NCBI GenBank assembly: GCA_019930625.1
Contig: CP082844.1
Location: 5,952,001-6,016,000 of the forward strand
DNA: 64,000 bases
Direction: 5' to 3'
Source of the DNA: Nocardia asteroides
GTDB taxonomy: Bacteria; Actinomycetota; Actinomycetes; Mycobacteriales; Mycobacteriaceae
Below are positions 31,063 through 40,419 of the stretch, in pieces (positions within the stretch are counted from its first letter, which is position 1; the number at the start of each line of letters is the position of its first letter). Below the pieces are notes generated by a model. It ran no database searches and had not been told where the DNA came from. It was given only the letters and a program-made list of their open reading frames with translations. The translations under genes and the position numbers were made by a program.

Positions 31063-31655
31063 TCTCCACGATCCGGCATGCTTCCCGGCTGCTGTATGTG
31101 CTGCTTACTCTCTGCGTACCAATGCCCGCTGGCCAACTCGCACCGCAGCTTGTCGCCGCCGTCACCCCAGATTCGCGCAACGATTACTACTCGCCTCGAT
31201 CCCCCTTTGTTGGGAGCGGGCGTGCGCTGAGGATGACGTCAATGCAGTCGATCACCTCGTCCCTTGGCATCGATGGTGGGCTGATGCCGCCAAGCCTTTT
31301 GGTGGTGACTCCACAGGTCTTCGTGTCGCCGGAGGAGCGCCAGTCGATAGTGTTTCCCAAAGTAGAGGTGAAACCGAAAATAACTGCCCGCCTTGCAGCG
31401 GGAACGATCTCGGACATCGTTGTCGAGAAGATTTCCCTGAAAGATCACAAACTACGCATCGACATCGTTCGAACCAGTATCAAGGCCGATGGCTGCCTGA
31501 CCGGACTCACACTCCGTTCCTACGTGATCGTGACGTTCACCGACAACGTTCCCACGTCGGGTTTTTCAGGACGTAGTGGCGGCCGAGCCGGTGTGTCGTG
31601 CGGTTCTCGCCGAAGGCTTCGGTATCGTCACCTTCCACGGCGAGGACGCCAGTGA
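31059..31655 (+). pseudogene. MspA-like porin, shortened or decayed
   Basis: A frame with a secretory-type hydrophobic start (LLYVLLTLCVPMPAGQ) runs into features of the MspA/NfpA porin family: VVTPQVFVSP, ITARLAAGTISDIVVEKI and KADGCLTGLTLRSYV. The usual ending after RSYV is lost, and the beta-barrel part is only about 100 residues, roughly half of normal. Family members form outer-membrane channels in mycolata, which fits a Nocardia-like host. The 3' part overlaps the opposite-strand small gene at 31537. Confidence 0.5.
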
Positions 31656-31812
31656 CCTCGAAGGCGCCGTGGTGGTCGCTTTCGTCCCACTGTGGCAGCC
31701 CGTCGAGGTACACATGCGTGTTTCGACCGCACCGCAGCACGGCCCCGGCCATGGCGTTCTCGGCGATGCCGTAGAGCACGACCTCCTCGTCGAGATAGTC
31801 TGCGAAATCCAC
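31537..31812 (-). CDS. Small protein paired with the transglutaminase, possible immunity or inhibitor
   Basis: 91 residues from GTG 31812, with AGGAGG 5 nt upstream. It begins 34 bp after the transglutaminase stop, so the two form an operon. The product is acidic and beta-rich (DYLDEEVVLYGIAENAM, DGLPQWDESDHHGAFEVTG) and has no signal peptide. Small cytoplasmic proteins directly downstream of a toxic enzyme are usually immunity proteins, and an inhibitor role is inferred from position only. Confidence 0.65.
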   Translation of the reverse strand: MDFADYLDEEVVLYGIAENAMAGAVLRCGRNTHVYLDGLPQWDESDHHGAFEVTGVLAVEGDDTEAFGENRTTHRLGRHYVLKNPTWERCR

Positions 31813-31846
31813 TCTGTCCTCCTGGCCGCGGCTATGGTCGGTGGTT

Positions 31847-33133
31847 TCAAGGCATGTCCCGCACGAATGCAATGCAGACCACCGAACTGTCGAAATCGGG
31901 ATAACCGGTGAAGAATCTCTCCGGTCCGCTCTGGTAGACACGCATCGGATCCTCAGGGTCGGTACGCTCGGCGTGATTGGCATGCCACCAGCTTCCGCTG
32001 CCTTCGTCATACCATCCGTAGTCGAACTTTATGAACCCGGGCTTACCCTGGAAGAGGTCCTTGGACATGTCGACCTGCCCGGTGTGGGGGTGGGGGGCGA
32101 ACCTGTCCGGATTCGGAAGCACCGACGAGGTCCCCAGCGGGTGCCCGAGGATGGTTGTGGCTGGTTTTCCGTCCAAGCCCAGCTTCTCTTCCTGGCCCGA
32201 CCAGAAGTGTTTGGCGAATATGTGTGCGCGCACGTTCGACAGATCACCGGAGGGTAGCGCGTCGGTGACCCCGCGCAGCGGGGCGAGGTGTTTGTCCGCG
32301 CGTACCAGCTCGGCGAATTTCGCGGCGTCTGCAGGCCCGGTGGCGAGGATGTCGTTGAATTTCGCGGCGTACTCGGATACCTGCTGGAAAACCTGCTGTC
32401 CACCGACGGCCTTGGCGGCATCTCGGGCCTCGAGCAAGGCGGTGACCTGCTCCGCCCCGATGCGGACCCAGTACTGCCGCGTTGTCGTTTTGGCCTGCTC
32501 GTATTCGTCTTCCAACTCTTTGATCTTCGCCTGTAGGCGCGGCACGGTGAATGAGTCCTGGCCCGCGCCCGGCTTCTTCAACTCGGTCTCGAGGTCCTGT
32601 CGCGCCCGAGTCAGATCGCGCCGTAATCTGTTCACCGCGTCGTTGGCGATCTCCCCGGGGCCGAGCACCTTCTCGGTCTCTGCGACCAAGCGATGGGCTC
32701 GCGCGTCGGCGAATGCCAGATTCGTCGGAGGAACCTCGATGCCGGTGCGGCCCAGGCGCACCATGGTCAGTCCGATACAGCCCAAGTCGACCGTCTTGAC
32801 TTCGGCCTGGGTGAGCTTTCGCCCGATTCGGTCCTCGAAGGACTCGATATAGTCCTGTTTAGTGTGGACACGTCGCTCCGCGGCGGCCACCGGCCGGTCG
32901 AACAGGACGGAGGCCCGCGCGGGGACCGGCGACGCACTCTCCGAGACATCGCGGCCAGCCGCCCTCACGGGGTTGGCGCCATCTCTGTCGGTGGTGAGTG
33001 CTTCCTCGACACCGCGGTTGAGCGTGCGTGCCGTTGGCCTGAGTATGGTTTCAGCGGCACCTTCTACCGCCCGAACGGTCGCACCCGCTAACCGTTCGGT
33101 GGCCTCCCGCATCACACGCCCGGCCTCACTCAC
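31847..33133 (-). CDS. Microbial-transglutaminase (mTG) domain protein
   Basis: About 428 residues from GTG 33133, with GGAGGACAGG upstream; the frame is open to 33199. Residues about 110-428 align by motif with Streptomyces mTG. The catalytic cysteine region is DLGCIGLTMV (Cys119), followed by NLAFADAR, then KHFWSGQ, VDMSKD, FDYGW (Asp371) and WWHANH (His384). Last comes the closing TGYPDFDSS segment. The Cys-Asp-His triad and its HxxH spacing are preserved. mTG crosslinks proteins through Gln-Lys bonds. There is no signal peptide or typical pro-region; residues 1-110 are charged and helical. It could be a toxin-like effector delivered by another route, or an internal enzyme. Confidence 0.85.
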   Translation of the reverse strand: MSEAGRVMREATERLAGATVRAVEGAAETILRPTARTLNRGVEEALTTDRDGANPVRAAGRDVSESASPVPARASVLFDRPVAAAERRVHTKQDYIESFEDRIGRKLTQAEVKTVDLGCIGLTMVRLGRTGIEVPPTNLAFADARAHRLVAETEKVLGPGEIANDAVNRLRRDLTRARQDLETELKKPGAGQDSFTVPRLQAKIKELEDEYEQAKTTTRQYWVRIGAEQVTALLEARDAAKAVGGQQVFQQVSEYAAKFNDILATGPADAAKFAELVRADKHLAPLRGVTDALPSGDLSNVRAHIFAKHFWSGQEEKLGLDGKPATTILGHPLGTSSVLPNPDRFAPHPHTGQVDMSKDLFQGKPGFIKFDYGWYDEGSGSWWHANHAERTDPEDPMRVYQSGPERFFTGYPDFDSSVVCIAFVRDMP

Positions 33134-33526
33134 CCGCTGACGACCTGTCCTCCCACAGCTCCGGCGTCGAGCATACGTGCGGGGGCAAATCTGAGGCAAA
33201 CCTCAGAAATCGCGCCGGGTGTAGCACCGCGCTCGGTATCGGGGAATAGCGAGCACGGCCGGAATCTGGGAGGAAGGGAGAAGCCCGAGAATGGCCAACA
33301 GAGCCCCTCCCGAAGCCGAGGCTACTTCCGCGCGACACGCCAGTCGCAGCGAAGCGACTCCCAACCATGACCAGCCCGTCATCGCGCCGGGTCCGAACAA
33401 CCACAGAACATGACGCGCATTAGGTCAGGGGGTAGAGGTCAGTAGTAATCGCACGGAAAAACAACGACGATGGCTTATCAGCAGCGATGTTCGTCACCGT
33501 GACCGGCCAAACGCCTGACCACCAAC
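33134..33526. other. Intergenic between transglutaminase gene and repeat copy A
   Basis: About 390 bp with no recognised gene. Two short overlapping ORFs have no motifs. It may contain the transglutaminase promoter. Confidence 0.4.
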
Positions 33527-34388
33527 ACGGGGTCGCCGTAGTATCGGCCGAAAATCGGGCGGATTTGGCGTAGCCGCTGGTCAGTGGGTGCGGGGAAGCG
33601 TCAGGACCGATGAGGCTGGTCAGTTCGCGCATGGCCTGGGGCGAGGGTTTGAAATAGCGGCGCAGGTTCTCGGCCTTGCGGTGACGCGATTTGGCCATCA
33701 GTTCGAGCAGGCTCGCGCCGGATTCGCCGAGGTGTGTCAGGCCGGAGTGCCGGAGTTCGTGCAGGTCCCATCCGGTTCCGGGCCCGTCGGTGGCGGTGGC
33801 GGCGTCGAGGAGATCGCGGGTCTGGTCGTAGGACAGCGTGCGAGTCCGGTGTCCGGGCAGGTGTCGCGGTCTGCGAGGTATTTCCCTGGTCCGGGTCGGC
33901 GGTGGGTCACGAATACCGGTCCACGGCTTCGGCCGCGGAGCAATCGCGGTAGTAGCCGGGCGGTGCCGGCGTCCCAGTAGACCGTTTCGAGGACGTGCTC
34001 GTGGTGGGTGGCGCCGCGGCGGCGGGTGCGAGGTTTGGCGCCTTTGGACTTCACCCGGGCGCACCGGCCCGCCAGGTCGAGGTCCTCGATGTTGAGCTGG
34101 AGCAGTTCCTCTGTGCGAGCGCAGGTTCATACCGCATCCGCCACAGGGTCTTCTCCCGCAGATGGATCTCGCGACGGGAGATGAGCCGATCGATCGCGGT
34201 CCGCGAGCGCACTGGTGTCTCCGAGTCCAGCGGAGTCGATTGCGCGGCCGACGCCGGGACGTCCCAGCCTTGCTCTCGGCACCAGGACAGCCATTTCGCG
34301 ACCGCGGCGCGGCGCGCGGTCCAGGTGTTGACCGCCGCTTGGCCCCAGAGAGATTCCAGGGCCGCGCCGATCTCGTCGTCGGTGACCG
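33527..34388. repeat. Long direct repeat, copy A
   Basis: About 862 bp, highly similar by eye to 57701-58573 in the same orientation, including a non-coding border with GGGGTCGCCGTAGTATCGGC. It contains most of a tyrosine recombinase gene. Divergence starts abruptly at both ends. Confidence 0.85.
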
Positions 34389-34400
34389 CTCATCGCCTGT
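33581..34400 (-). pseudogene. Tyrosine recombinase, N-truncated and frameshifted (copy A)
   Basis: Pieces in three frames rebuild an integrase catalytic domain: [47 protein letters not shown], then [20 protein letters not shown] and [15 protein letters not shown] with the His-x-x-Arg and Tyr boxes. Compared with copy B it has one extra base loss near 34125 and another near the 3' end, and it lacks the first 65 or so residues. It shares with copy B a one-base loss just before LSYDQ (about 33840). Not functional as written. Confidence 0.8.
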
Positions 34401-34599
34401 GCTGCCCGGACCGCGTCCCATTGCCGCTGCCAATGTAACGGTGCCATCGTGGTGTATCTTGGCCCATGCCTCCCGGAAGGCGTCCGTCCGGCCGTCGCCG
34501 CGATTCATCGCCGTAATCCACCGGCGTAGTCCGACCCGGGGGTTGAACGTATTGCCGCCGTCGAGTGGACGCGGGCAATCCGTGCTGGCGTGCTGGACG

Positions 34600-35560
34600 G
34601 CGGACTCGCTCGCCCTCTTCAGTCGGTCTCGGGCGTCCGTAGGGATGGGCGAAGGGATCGAGGTCGATGCGGGTAGTCGGCTTGTCCGCATACATGTACC
34701 GGATTGCGTCGTCGAGTGCGGCGCGGATGTGCAACGGATCGTCGACCTCGAGGTAGCCCCACCGTCCGAACCGGCCGCCGTTGTTCGCCGCCACACACCA
34801 CAGGTTGCTGGCGGTGTCTGCCTTGATCTGGCGGGCGCCTTGGTCCTTTCGGCCGCCGGAGACCTCCAGAATCAGGTAGCGCTGTACATCCTCGTCCCGG
34901 CGGCGGAGCCGAACGAGGAAGCCCGGCCGGTAACGGCGCACGGCCCCGGTTTAGGGGATGGCGAATTCCAAGCGGTCATTCTTGACATAGGCGGCCACGT
35001 CAGCGTGCCGTTCCAGCTCAAGGGCGGCGATCTCCTCCCAGATGTTGCCGGAGCCTCCGCCGCCGGAGTCGAGCACTACATGAGACACTGGCACTTCTCA
35101 TCCGTCACGTGAGTGGCCTTGGTCGTCTGGAAGCGCAGGTCGTCGGCGCTTCCGGTGGGTGGGCAGAATGCACGATCGCGGACCACCGGATCGCGAGAGC
35201 GTTCGTTCCAGACGATATGGCCGGTCCGGTGCTGCGCGGCATCCTCGGCGTACACGCCGATCATCAGCCCGGGAAAACGCCGTCGCTGTATCGGACCCTG
35301 CTCCCCATCCATTCCCGTGTCGCACGAACCAACTGCGGGACCAGCCACGGCTCGTGCACCTTCTGCGCATCCGAATACAGCGGCAGCAAGGAGTTCACCG
35401 CTAGCTTGAACGCCACCTCATTGGATCGTTTGCCGCGCAGATCGTCCAGGGTATGCGCATCTGTGGCACCGATGACACCGGACACCTCTGTGCTGATCTG
35501 CTCGTGAAAGATTTTGTGGCATTCCGCCCGACCGTGATCGAACATCTTTTAAGATCTTCG
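34600..35560 (-). pseudogene. Type III restriction enzyme R-subunit, C-terminal remnant
   Basis: Successive frames give PWLVPQLVRATREWM, a FPGLMIGVYAEDAAQ helix, RFQTTKATHVTDEK, SHVVLDSG, WEEIAALELERHADVAAYVK and then [23 protein letters not shown] and [15 protein letters not shown]. This is the end of a type III Res subunit including its nuclease domain (EVSGGRK). At least one frameshift and one in-frame TAA (near 34955) disrupt it, and the helicase part is missing. Recombinase copy A abuts its 3' end. Confidence 0.7.
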
Positions 35561-35720
35561 AGAGGTGACGAACCGTTCTCCGACTGTAGTGTGACTGACC
35601 TCCCGATGTGTCCACTCGCGGCCACCATCCGCCGGCGCAGCGCTCGAGGGCCAGTCCGCGAAAGCTCAGATCCGACCCGTGATTCCGGGCCAACTGGAAA
35701 TCAGGAGCTGATAGCGGGCA

Positions 35721-36611
35721 TCATTTTCGTTCTTCGGTTGCAGCGGTGACGGACGCAATTCTTCCTTCGTGATCGTCTCGACCCCTCGGCAGGTGGCCGC
35801 TCTCGGAGTCGCCGTTCGGCGCCTTGCCATCACGCAATGGCGTAGCGGAACCTATCGAGATATTGAAGTCGAATATTAGCCCCCTCTTTAAATCGACTTG
35901 ACTTGCACGGAATGGGTTCGAGCATTTTTTGTTTCTTGGAAGAATCTGATGCTGCCACTGGTAAACATCCGCATTCGAGTAAGTGCCATGGTAGGCGATC
36001 AATTGTGGCCCACGACTTTCCGGTGGCATCCAGGGAAGCCCGGGATCTTGCTCTCGTATCAGGTGAACCATCACGAGTTCTTCGAGCAAGAAGGCCAAAG
36101 TTGCACGGTCGTGCTCCTGGACCTCCGCATGGACCAACGCGCTGAATATTGGGTCGGTAGCAATTCTTCTTTCAAGAATTTCAACGCACTTCTGAAAGGT
36201 TCTGGCGACTCCCAAGAGAAGATGATTCCACGAGACACACTCCAACACACCAGATTCGACGAGTGCATGTCCCTTTGTTGCTTCGATCCGGCGGAAAGCG
36301 TTCTGGTGACCGAGCATCTGCGCAACAGTCCGCCTGTGAACGCTGAACGCGGACTCCTTGCCGTTATTACAGTACAGGCCATCAGTATACAATATGACGA
36401 TCTTCAACGCGCGCTCGGGATTTGCCGTAAGGAAGGACAGGACCACGTCGTATGTCGCCTGTGGCCCCTGTGAGTTCTGTAGTTTGCTCATGGAAAGCGG
36501 CAGGATGAGGGTGGAATTGTTCGGTAGCGGACCGATTTCATCCCCACGCGCTCGAATAATTTTTCCGCTACCCTCGGGTGGCGCCACCACATCCTGGTTG
36601 ATCGGATTCAT
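35721..36611 (-). CDS. Low-GC gene resembling tRNA-dependent cyclodipeptide synthases
   Basis: 296 residues from ATG 36611, in DNA visibly richer in A/T than the surroundings. The order of features fits a cyclodipeptide synthase: LPLSMSK with Ser40 at the acyl-enzyme serine position, a Rossmann strand IVILYTDG (about 71-78), a middle helix LGVARTFQKCVEILERR, the Glu pair in AFLLEELV (177-178) and a Tyr-His (207-208) in IAYHGT, as in the NYH group. Position 178 of AlbC is normally Tyr; here it is Phe, and the loop before Tyr-His is about nine residues longer. If correct, it would use aminoacyl-tRNAs to make a diketopiperazine. No tailoring gene is adjacent. The last 50 or so residues are extra. 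Confidence 0.5.
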   Translation of the reverse strand: MNPINQDVVAPPEGSGKIIRARGDEIGPLPNNSTLILPLSMSKLQNSQGPQATYDVVLSFLTANPERALKIVILYTDGLYCNNGKESAFSVHRRTVAQMLGHQNAFRRIEATKGHALVESGVLECVSWNHLLLGVARTFQKCVEILERRIATDPIFSALVHAEVQEHDRATLAFLLEELVMVHLIREQDPGLPWMPPESRGPQLIAYHGTYSNADVYQWQHQILPRNKKCSNPFRASQVDLKRGLIFDFNISIGSATPLRDGKAPNGDSESGHLPRGRDDHEGRIASVTAATEERK

Positions 36612-37180
36612 CTACCCTTACCCTTACACTCGCGGCTATATTTTTTGAGGCTCATTAAATGGTATTCGATCGTACACTGCGAAGAATGCGCCGAGTTCTC
36701 GCAGCGGTGGACAATTGGACGTGGCGAAACAATTCATTCGACGCTAGAATTAGCGATAGAAACCGAATCAATGGAAACCTAGGATATGTGTGCGATGATG
36801 GTGCTGAATGAAGCTTTTGGCGCACTAGATGTGCTCGACCGACGTGGGCGCCGCCGGATGAACTAACGACAAGTAATTTCACGCAGCGCTAATTTCGTGG
36901 TGGACATAGGCTGACAAGTAGCCCGATGATAGCGGAATGTCACAGATGGTGGCAAGCCGCTGTATGCGTCCCGGGGAAGTCGAAGTCTCAATCCGTGAAC
37001 CCGTTGCTCTGGCGAGGGGGCCCGAAGCTTGTCGGCACTTCCGACGGCAAGCCGCCGACGCGGCGGCCCCGCGATGGAGAGGAATCCGAGTATGGATGAT
37101 GATCCGGGTAAGTCCCCGGGCGACCGGATCGCCCACCGCCACTCCTGCAGCATGAAATCCCGCTGCACCGCGTCGAGTGC
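36612..37180. other. A/T-richer intergenic region
   Basis: About 570 bp upstream of the low-GC gene. No supported ORF. A short tandem ACCCTT array occurs at 36614-36628. It probably carries the promoter of the gene at 36611 and part of a decayed IS5 element. Confidence 0.4.
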
Positions 37181-37624
37181 GTGTTGCGCGTCCTGGGCCG
37201 CAAGGTGCTGTCGCTGCTGCTGACGGCCGGTCAGGGGGCGGACTGCCCGCAGTTCACCGCGGTGCTCGAGGCGATCTCGGCGCCCCGCCTGGGCGCCGGT
37301 CGCCCGCGGACCCGTCCGGACGAGGCACTCGCGGACAAGGCGTACAGCTCGCGCGCCAACCGCTCCTATCCGCGCCGACGAGCAATCACCGCGACGATTC
37401 CGGTCCGGGCCGACCAAGCCGCCAATCGGCGCAAGAAGGGTTCTGACGGTGGAAGGCCACCGGTGTTAGACGCCGAACGATATAAACAGCGTCACGCGGT
37501 CGAGTGCGGGATCGGACAGCTGAAGGAAAACCGGTTCGTGGCAACACGGTTCGACAAGCTCGCCGTCCGCTACCAAGCCGTCGTGCACATCGCCGCCATC
37601 AATCAATGGCCACGGCATGGGTAA
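37181..37624 (+). pseudogene. IS5-family transposase, C-terminal half
   Basis: VLSLLLTAGQGADCPQF, RTRPDEALADKAYSSRAN and the end motif AVECGIGQLKENRFVATRFDK with YQAVVHIAAI are the C-terminal catalytic part of an IS5-group DDE transposase. The N-terminal half and terminal repeats are not seen. Confidence 0.8.
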
Positions 37625-37717
37625 GGGCGGCCATCTGCTTGCCCTCACACTTCTAAATTTCGATCCACCGATGGGTTACTGCTCGGTTGAGGCGTGCTGC
37701 CGCGCTGATGTCGCTGG

Positions 37718-38027
37718 CTACATTCGATGATGAGAACCATGTCCAGAATCGAGATCGAAATCGCGCCGAGCAGAAAGGATCTCGTCTTCCAGTTCCCTAT
37801 CGCGCATGCGGCGCCACTGGTCGACTCGAAGTTCAGAGACGGCGCGGGCGAGTTCGTCGGCGTGGCGGCGCCGCGCGTCGTCGAGCGTTTCGACCAGTCG
37901 CCAGCGCAGTGCTGCGGCGGGCTGTTCATCCGGTAACGGGCGCTGCGCGGCGGCGGTGCGGACATCAGTCGGTACGTCCAGGTCGGTGTCGGCGACCTGA
38001 CCACGATCGACGAAGCCGCCTTAGGCG
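37718..38027 (-). pseudogene. Remnant of a helical accessory protein
   Basis: A frame starting after a TAA reads about 100 residues of charged helix (AALRWRLVETLDDARRRHADEL, RRDFDLDSGHG) ending at TAG 37718. Composition resembles C termini of conjugation or mobilisation proteins, but no motif allows a name. Confidence 0.35.
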
Positions 38028-38410
38028 CATCGCGGCTGAGCTGAGTTGAGGGGCCTGGCGGTGAGCCGCGGTGTGATCTTTTCGGTGTCGCGGCCGCCGC
38101 CGATGTGTCAGTGTGGAGCGACGCAAGATCCGTTGAGAGAAGCGTGTATTCGGTGATCTACTAGGGAGGGTGCTGTGTTGCAGGCCGCCTGGCCTGATGG
38201 CACCACCTTCGCCCGCACCGACCTCGACGCCGCCCGCACCGGGCAGTAGTAGAGGCTTTCTCGGCCCAGTACATGCGTTCTCGGGTCCACCACGTCTCGG
38301 CCAGCCAGCCGTCGACTATCTCACCGGCGGCGTTGATCGGCGGATAGCACAGCTGGTAGGAGGCCACCGGTGACCTCGCCAGCGCTTCCGAGCGGCGTCT
38401 TCCCTGCTTC
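38028..38410. other. Degenerate region, no gene recognised
   Basis: About 380 bp. A minus-strand stretch near 38245-38370 reads as a plausible peptide (GEIVDGWLAETWWTRERMYW) but has no supported start or family. Confidence 0.3.
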
Positions 38411-38436
38411 CTGAAGCGGCCTTCAGGCCGCTTCAG
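38411..38436. repeat. Perfect 12-bp inverted repeat hairpin
   Basis: The 12-nt arm CTGAAGCGGCCT and its exact complement are separated by 2 nt, and a further CTTCAG copy follows at 38444. A very stable GC hairpin, with no T tract on either side. It is 70 bp upstream of a small gene and may be a terminator or a protein-binding site. Confidence 0.5.
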
Positions 38437-38505
38437 CGTGGCTTCAGGGCCTCCCTGCCACTCTGGCCGCCGATGATCGACAACGGCGAAAGGGGAGAAC
38501 AGACC

Positions 38506-38706
38506 ATGAACCCGACAGTGCGCATCGACGGGTATCCCTACCGAGTGGTGGGCAGGACTCGCCTGACGACGGCCTCACGGGCGTGCTACGGCAAGTACCG
38601 GTTCGTCCTGCGGCGGTTGACGGACGGGTCGCTCTGGACGGTATTCGACTCCCGGGTCACATCCACGTCGGAACTGCTGCAATGCGAAGGCGAACCGCGG
38701 CGGTGA
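38506..38706 (+). CDS. Small hypothetical protein
   Basis: 66 residues from ATG 38506, with AAAGGGGAG 7-8 nt upstream. A compact beta-rich sequence (RIDGYPYRVVGRTRL, YRFVLRRLTDGSLWTVFDSR) suggests a small barrel-like fold. Family unknown. Confidence 0.55.
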   Translation: MNPTVRIDGYPYRVVGRTRLTTASRACYGKYRFVLRRLTDGSLWTVFDSRVTSTSELLQCEGEPRR

Positions 38707-38759
38707 CGACCCCGCCGAGGATCCGGCCGCCGTGTCCGGCGACCGGGTCCTCCGGCCTG

Positions 38760-39080
38760 CTAGCGTCCGCGCGCTTCCCGCTGCTGTTCGCGCGCTTGGG
38801 CGCGGGCGGCGCGGGTTGTCCCGGTACCCGGTGTCGGCGGCGGGCGGTCCAGCTCTTCGGCCGGTGGCGGCATGCTCACGGCTAGGATGCGCGCGACGTC
38901 GGGCGGCAGTTTCGCCAGCAGTTGCGCTCGCGCTTCGACGATGCGTGCCAGCTGTTGCCGGCGGGCGTTCTCGGCTGCCTTCTGCGCCGCCTGCCGTTCG
39001 ACAGCTTGATGCACAGCTTGTTGCACTCGCGCTTTCGCGTCCCGCTGTCGTTGTTGCTGCTGGCGTATCAGCTCCGGCAC
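38760..39080 (-). CDS. Coiled-coil Gln/Arg-rich protein, probably the tail of the next gene
   Basis: 106 residues beginning at GTG 39080, inside the end of the upstream frame. Almost entirely a charged coiled coil (PELIRQQQQRQRDAKARV, ENARRQQLARIVEARAQL). The same frame continues as coherent helix upstream of the GTG, so a frameshift splitting one longer protein is more likely than two genes. Confidence 0.45.
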   Translation of the reverse strand: MPELIRQQQQRQRDAKARVQQAVHQAVERQAAQKAAENARRQQLARIVEARAQLLAKLPPDVARILAVSMPPPAEELDRPPPTPGTGTTRAARAQAREQQREARGR

Positions 39081-39496
39081 GTTGTGCCGCTCGCGTTGTA
39101 CTCCACGTGCCTGCTGCTCGATGGCCGTCCGAGTTTGCGTGCCTTCTCCGCTTCCGCGCGGGAGACCTCCACCACCTGGAAGTGTTCGGGAAAATCGCGT
39201 CGCAGCGCCTCGAGCTGCGTGCGGACCGCCGGGTCGGCGGCTCTGGCCCGGATCACCCAGGTGCCTGTGGCGTGCGGGTCGCGGATCAAGACTTCCCGGT
39301 CCAGGCGGAGTTGATTGAGTGTGTGGGCGGTGGCGCGGACCACGACACCGCTCTTGTACTCGGTGAAGTCCCGACCACCGTGCTCGTTGAGGCGGGCGGT
39401 GTCATGAATTCGGGTGTTTCCCTTGCCTTTACCGAGTTCGATCTTCGCTTCGTGACGCCACCCGTTGTGGCGGGTTTCGCCGCGTTGCTGTGCCAT
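39068..39496 (-). CDS. Hypothetical protein with possible ExK nuclease-like motif
   Basis: About 142 residues from ATG 39496 (the frame is open to 39598). The segment TRIHDTARLNEHGGRDF followed by TEYKSGVVV resembles the Asp...Glu-x-Lys core of PD-(D/E)xK-type domains found in effectors and mobile elements. This is a pattern-level resemblance only. It overlaps the coiled-coil frame at 38760-39080 by 13 bp, probably one protein broken by a frameshift near 39140. Confidence 0.4.
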   Translation of the reverse strand: MAQQRGETRHNGWRHEAKIELGKGKGNTRIHDTARLNEHGGRDFTEYKSGVVVRATAHTLNQLRLDREVLIRDPHATGTWVIRARAADPAVRTQLEALRRDFPEHFQVVEVSRAEAEKARKLGRPSSSRHVEYNASGTTCRS

Positions 39497-39688
39497 CCCT
39501 CGATGGAAGTGGCGGCCGCGGTCGCGCGTTTTGCGGGATCGTTCGCTACGACGGCGTCGCTCGTCCTCCTCGGACATCCTCGACCGTCCCCGCCGCACAC
39601 GGTGCCCGCTATTGCGGCCATGCTCCCGAGTCTCTGTAATCGTCGATGCGATCGGCGATGTCGTCGGTGAACCCGGCGTCGTGTTCGA

Positions 39689-40249
39689 TCATCGACAGCA
39701 GCATGTCCACGGGGTTGTCGACATCGGAGGTGTAGTCGTAGCAGACCGACGGCCCGTCCGCGCGCGGATCACCGGCTCGGCCGCATCGAGCCAAATCGTC
39801 ACCAGAGGAACCGATTCAGGAAGGCCGGTGTAATCCCGGAGGTGATCACTCAGCGGCATCTCGCGCGCAGCGGCATGGCGGATGGTGGACAGGAACGGGG
39901 CATCGAGCACGACCGGGTGTGTGGCGGCGACGGTGAGTCCGGTCCGGATTAGCCCGTCATAGATACCGGGCCCCACGAGCGTCCGGTAGGTCTCGGAATC
40001 GCGATCGTGGGGATCGCCGGACAACTTCCGCATGACCGATTCCTCCAGCAACGGCGCGAACCGATCCTTGTCCAGCACCGGGGCACCCAACACCTCCGCG
40101 AGATACGCGGCTGCCGTCGACTTCCCAGACGCCGGGAACCCTGCCACGACGACAGCGCCACAGGAGTGCAGTCCGGTGACCGCATCGCGCAGCGCCCCGG
40201 CCACCGACTGGGGCAGGGCGGTGCCGCGTGCTGGGTGATCATCTGTCAT
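39689..40249 (-). CDS. P-loop kinase (zeta-toxin/AAA-like), C-terminally frameshifted
   Basis: About 186 residues from ATG 40249. The Walker A motif GFPASGKST follows the first strand, with LDKDRFAPLL and VTIWLDAAEPVIRAR typical of small nucleotide or zeta-type kinases. After about residue 168 the frame turns into low-complexity sequence, while the frame at 39609-39794 carries a sensible C terminus, so a frameshift near 39770 is likely. Substrate unknown. Confidence 0.6.
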   Translation of the reverse strand: MTDDHPARGTALPQSVAGALRDAVTGLHSCGAVVVAGFPASGKSTAAAYLAEVLGAPVLDKDRFAPLLEESVMRKLSGDPHDRDSETYRTLVGPGIYDGLIRTGLTVAATHPVVLDAPFLSTIRHAAAREMPLSDHLRDYTGLPESVPLVTIWLDAAEPVIRARTGRRSATTTPPMSTTPWTCCCR

Positions 40250-40419
40250 GTGATCAGTCCACCACAAGACATCGGCGAAGTCGCGGAGCCGAATGGTCGA
40301 TTCATGCGAAATGCACTGTGCTGCTGCTTTTTCTGGCGATTCGGGCGTCGTCTAAAGGCAGTGGCTCTGGCGAGAAGTCCACTAGTTTCGCAGCAGCCTA
40401 CAGAGTGGCGGGGCTACCG

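Noticed and set aside
31059..31655. Intact porin gene
   Set aside because: The family C terminus after RSYV is missing and the barrel region is about half normal length, so it is listed as decayed.
36655..36882. 75-codon minus-strand ORF upstream of the low-GC gene
   Set aside because: No ribosome site and no recognisable sequence; may be leader DNA.
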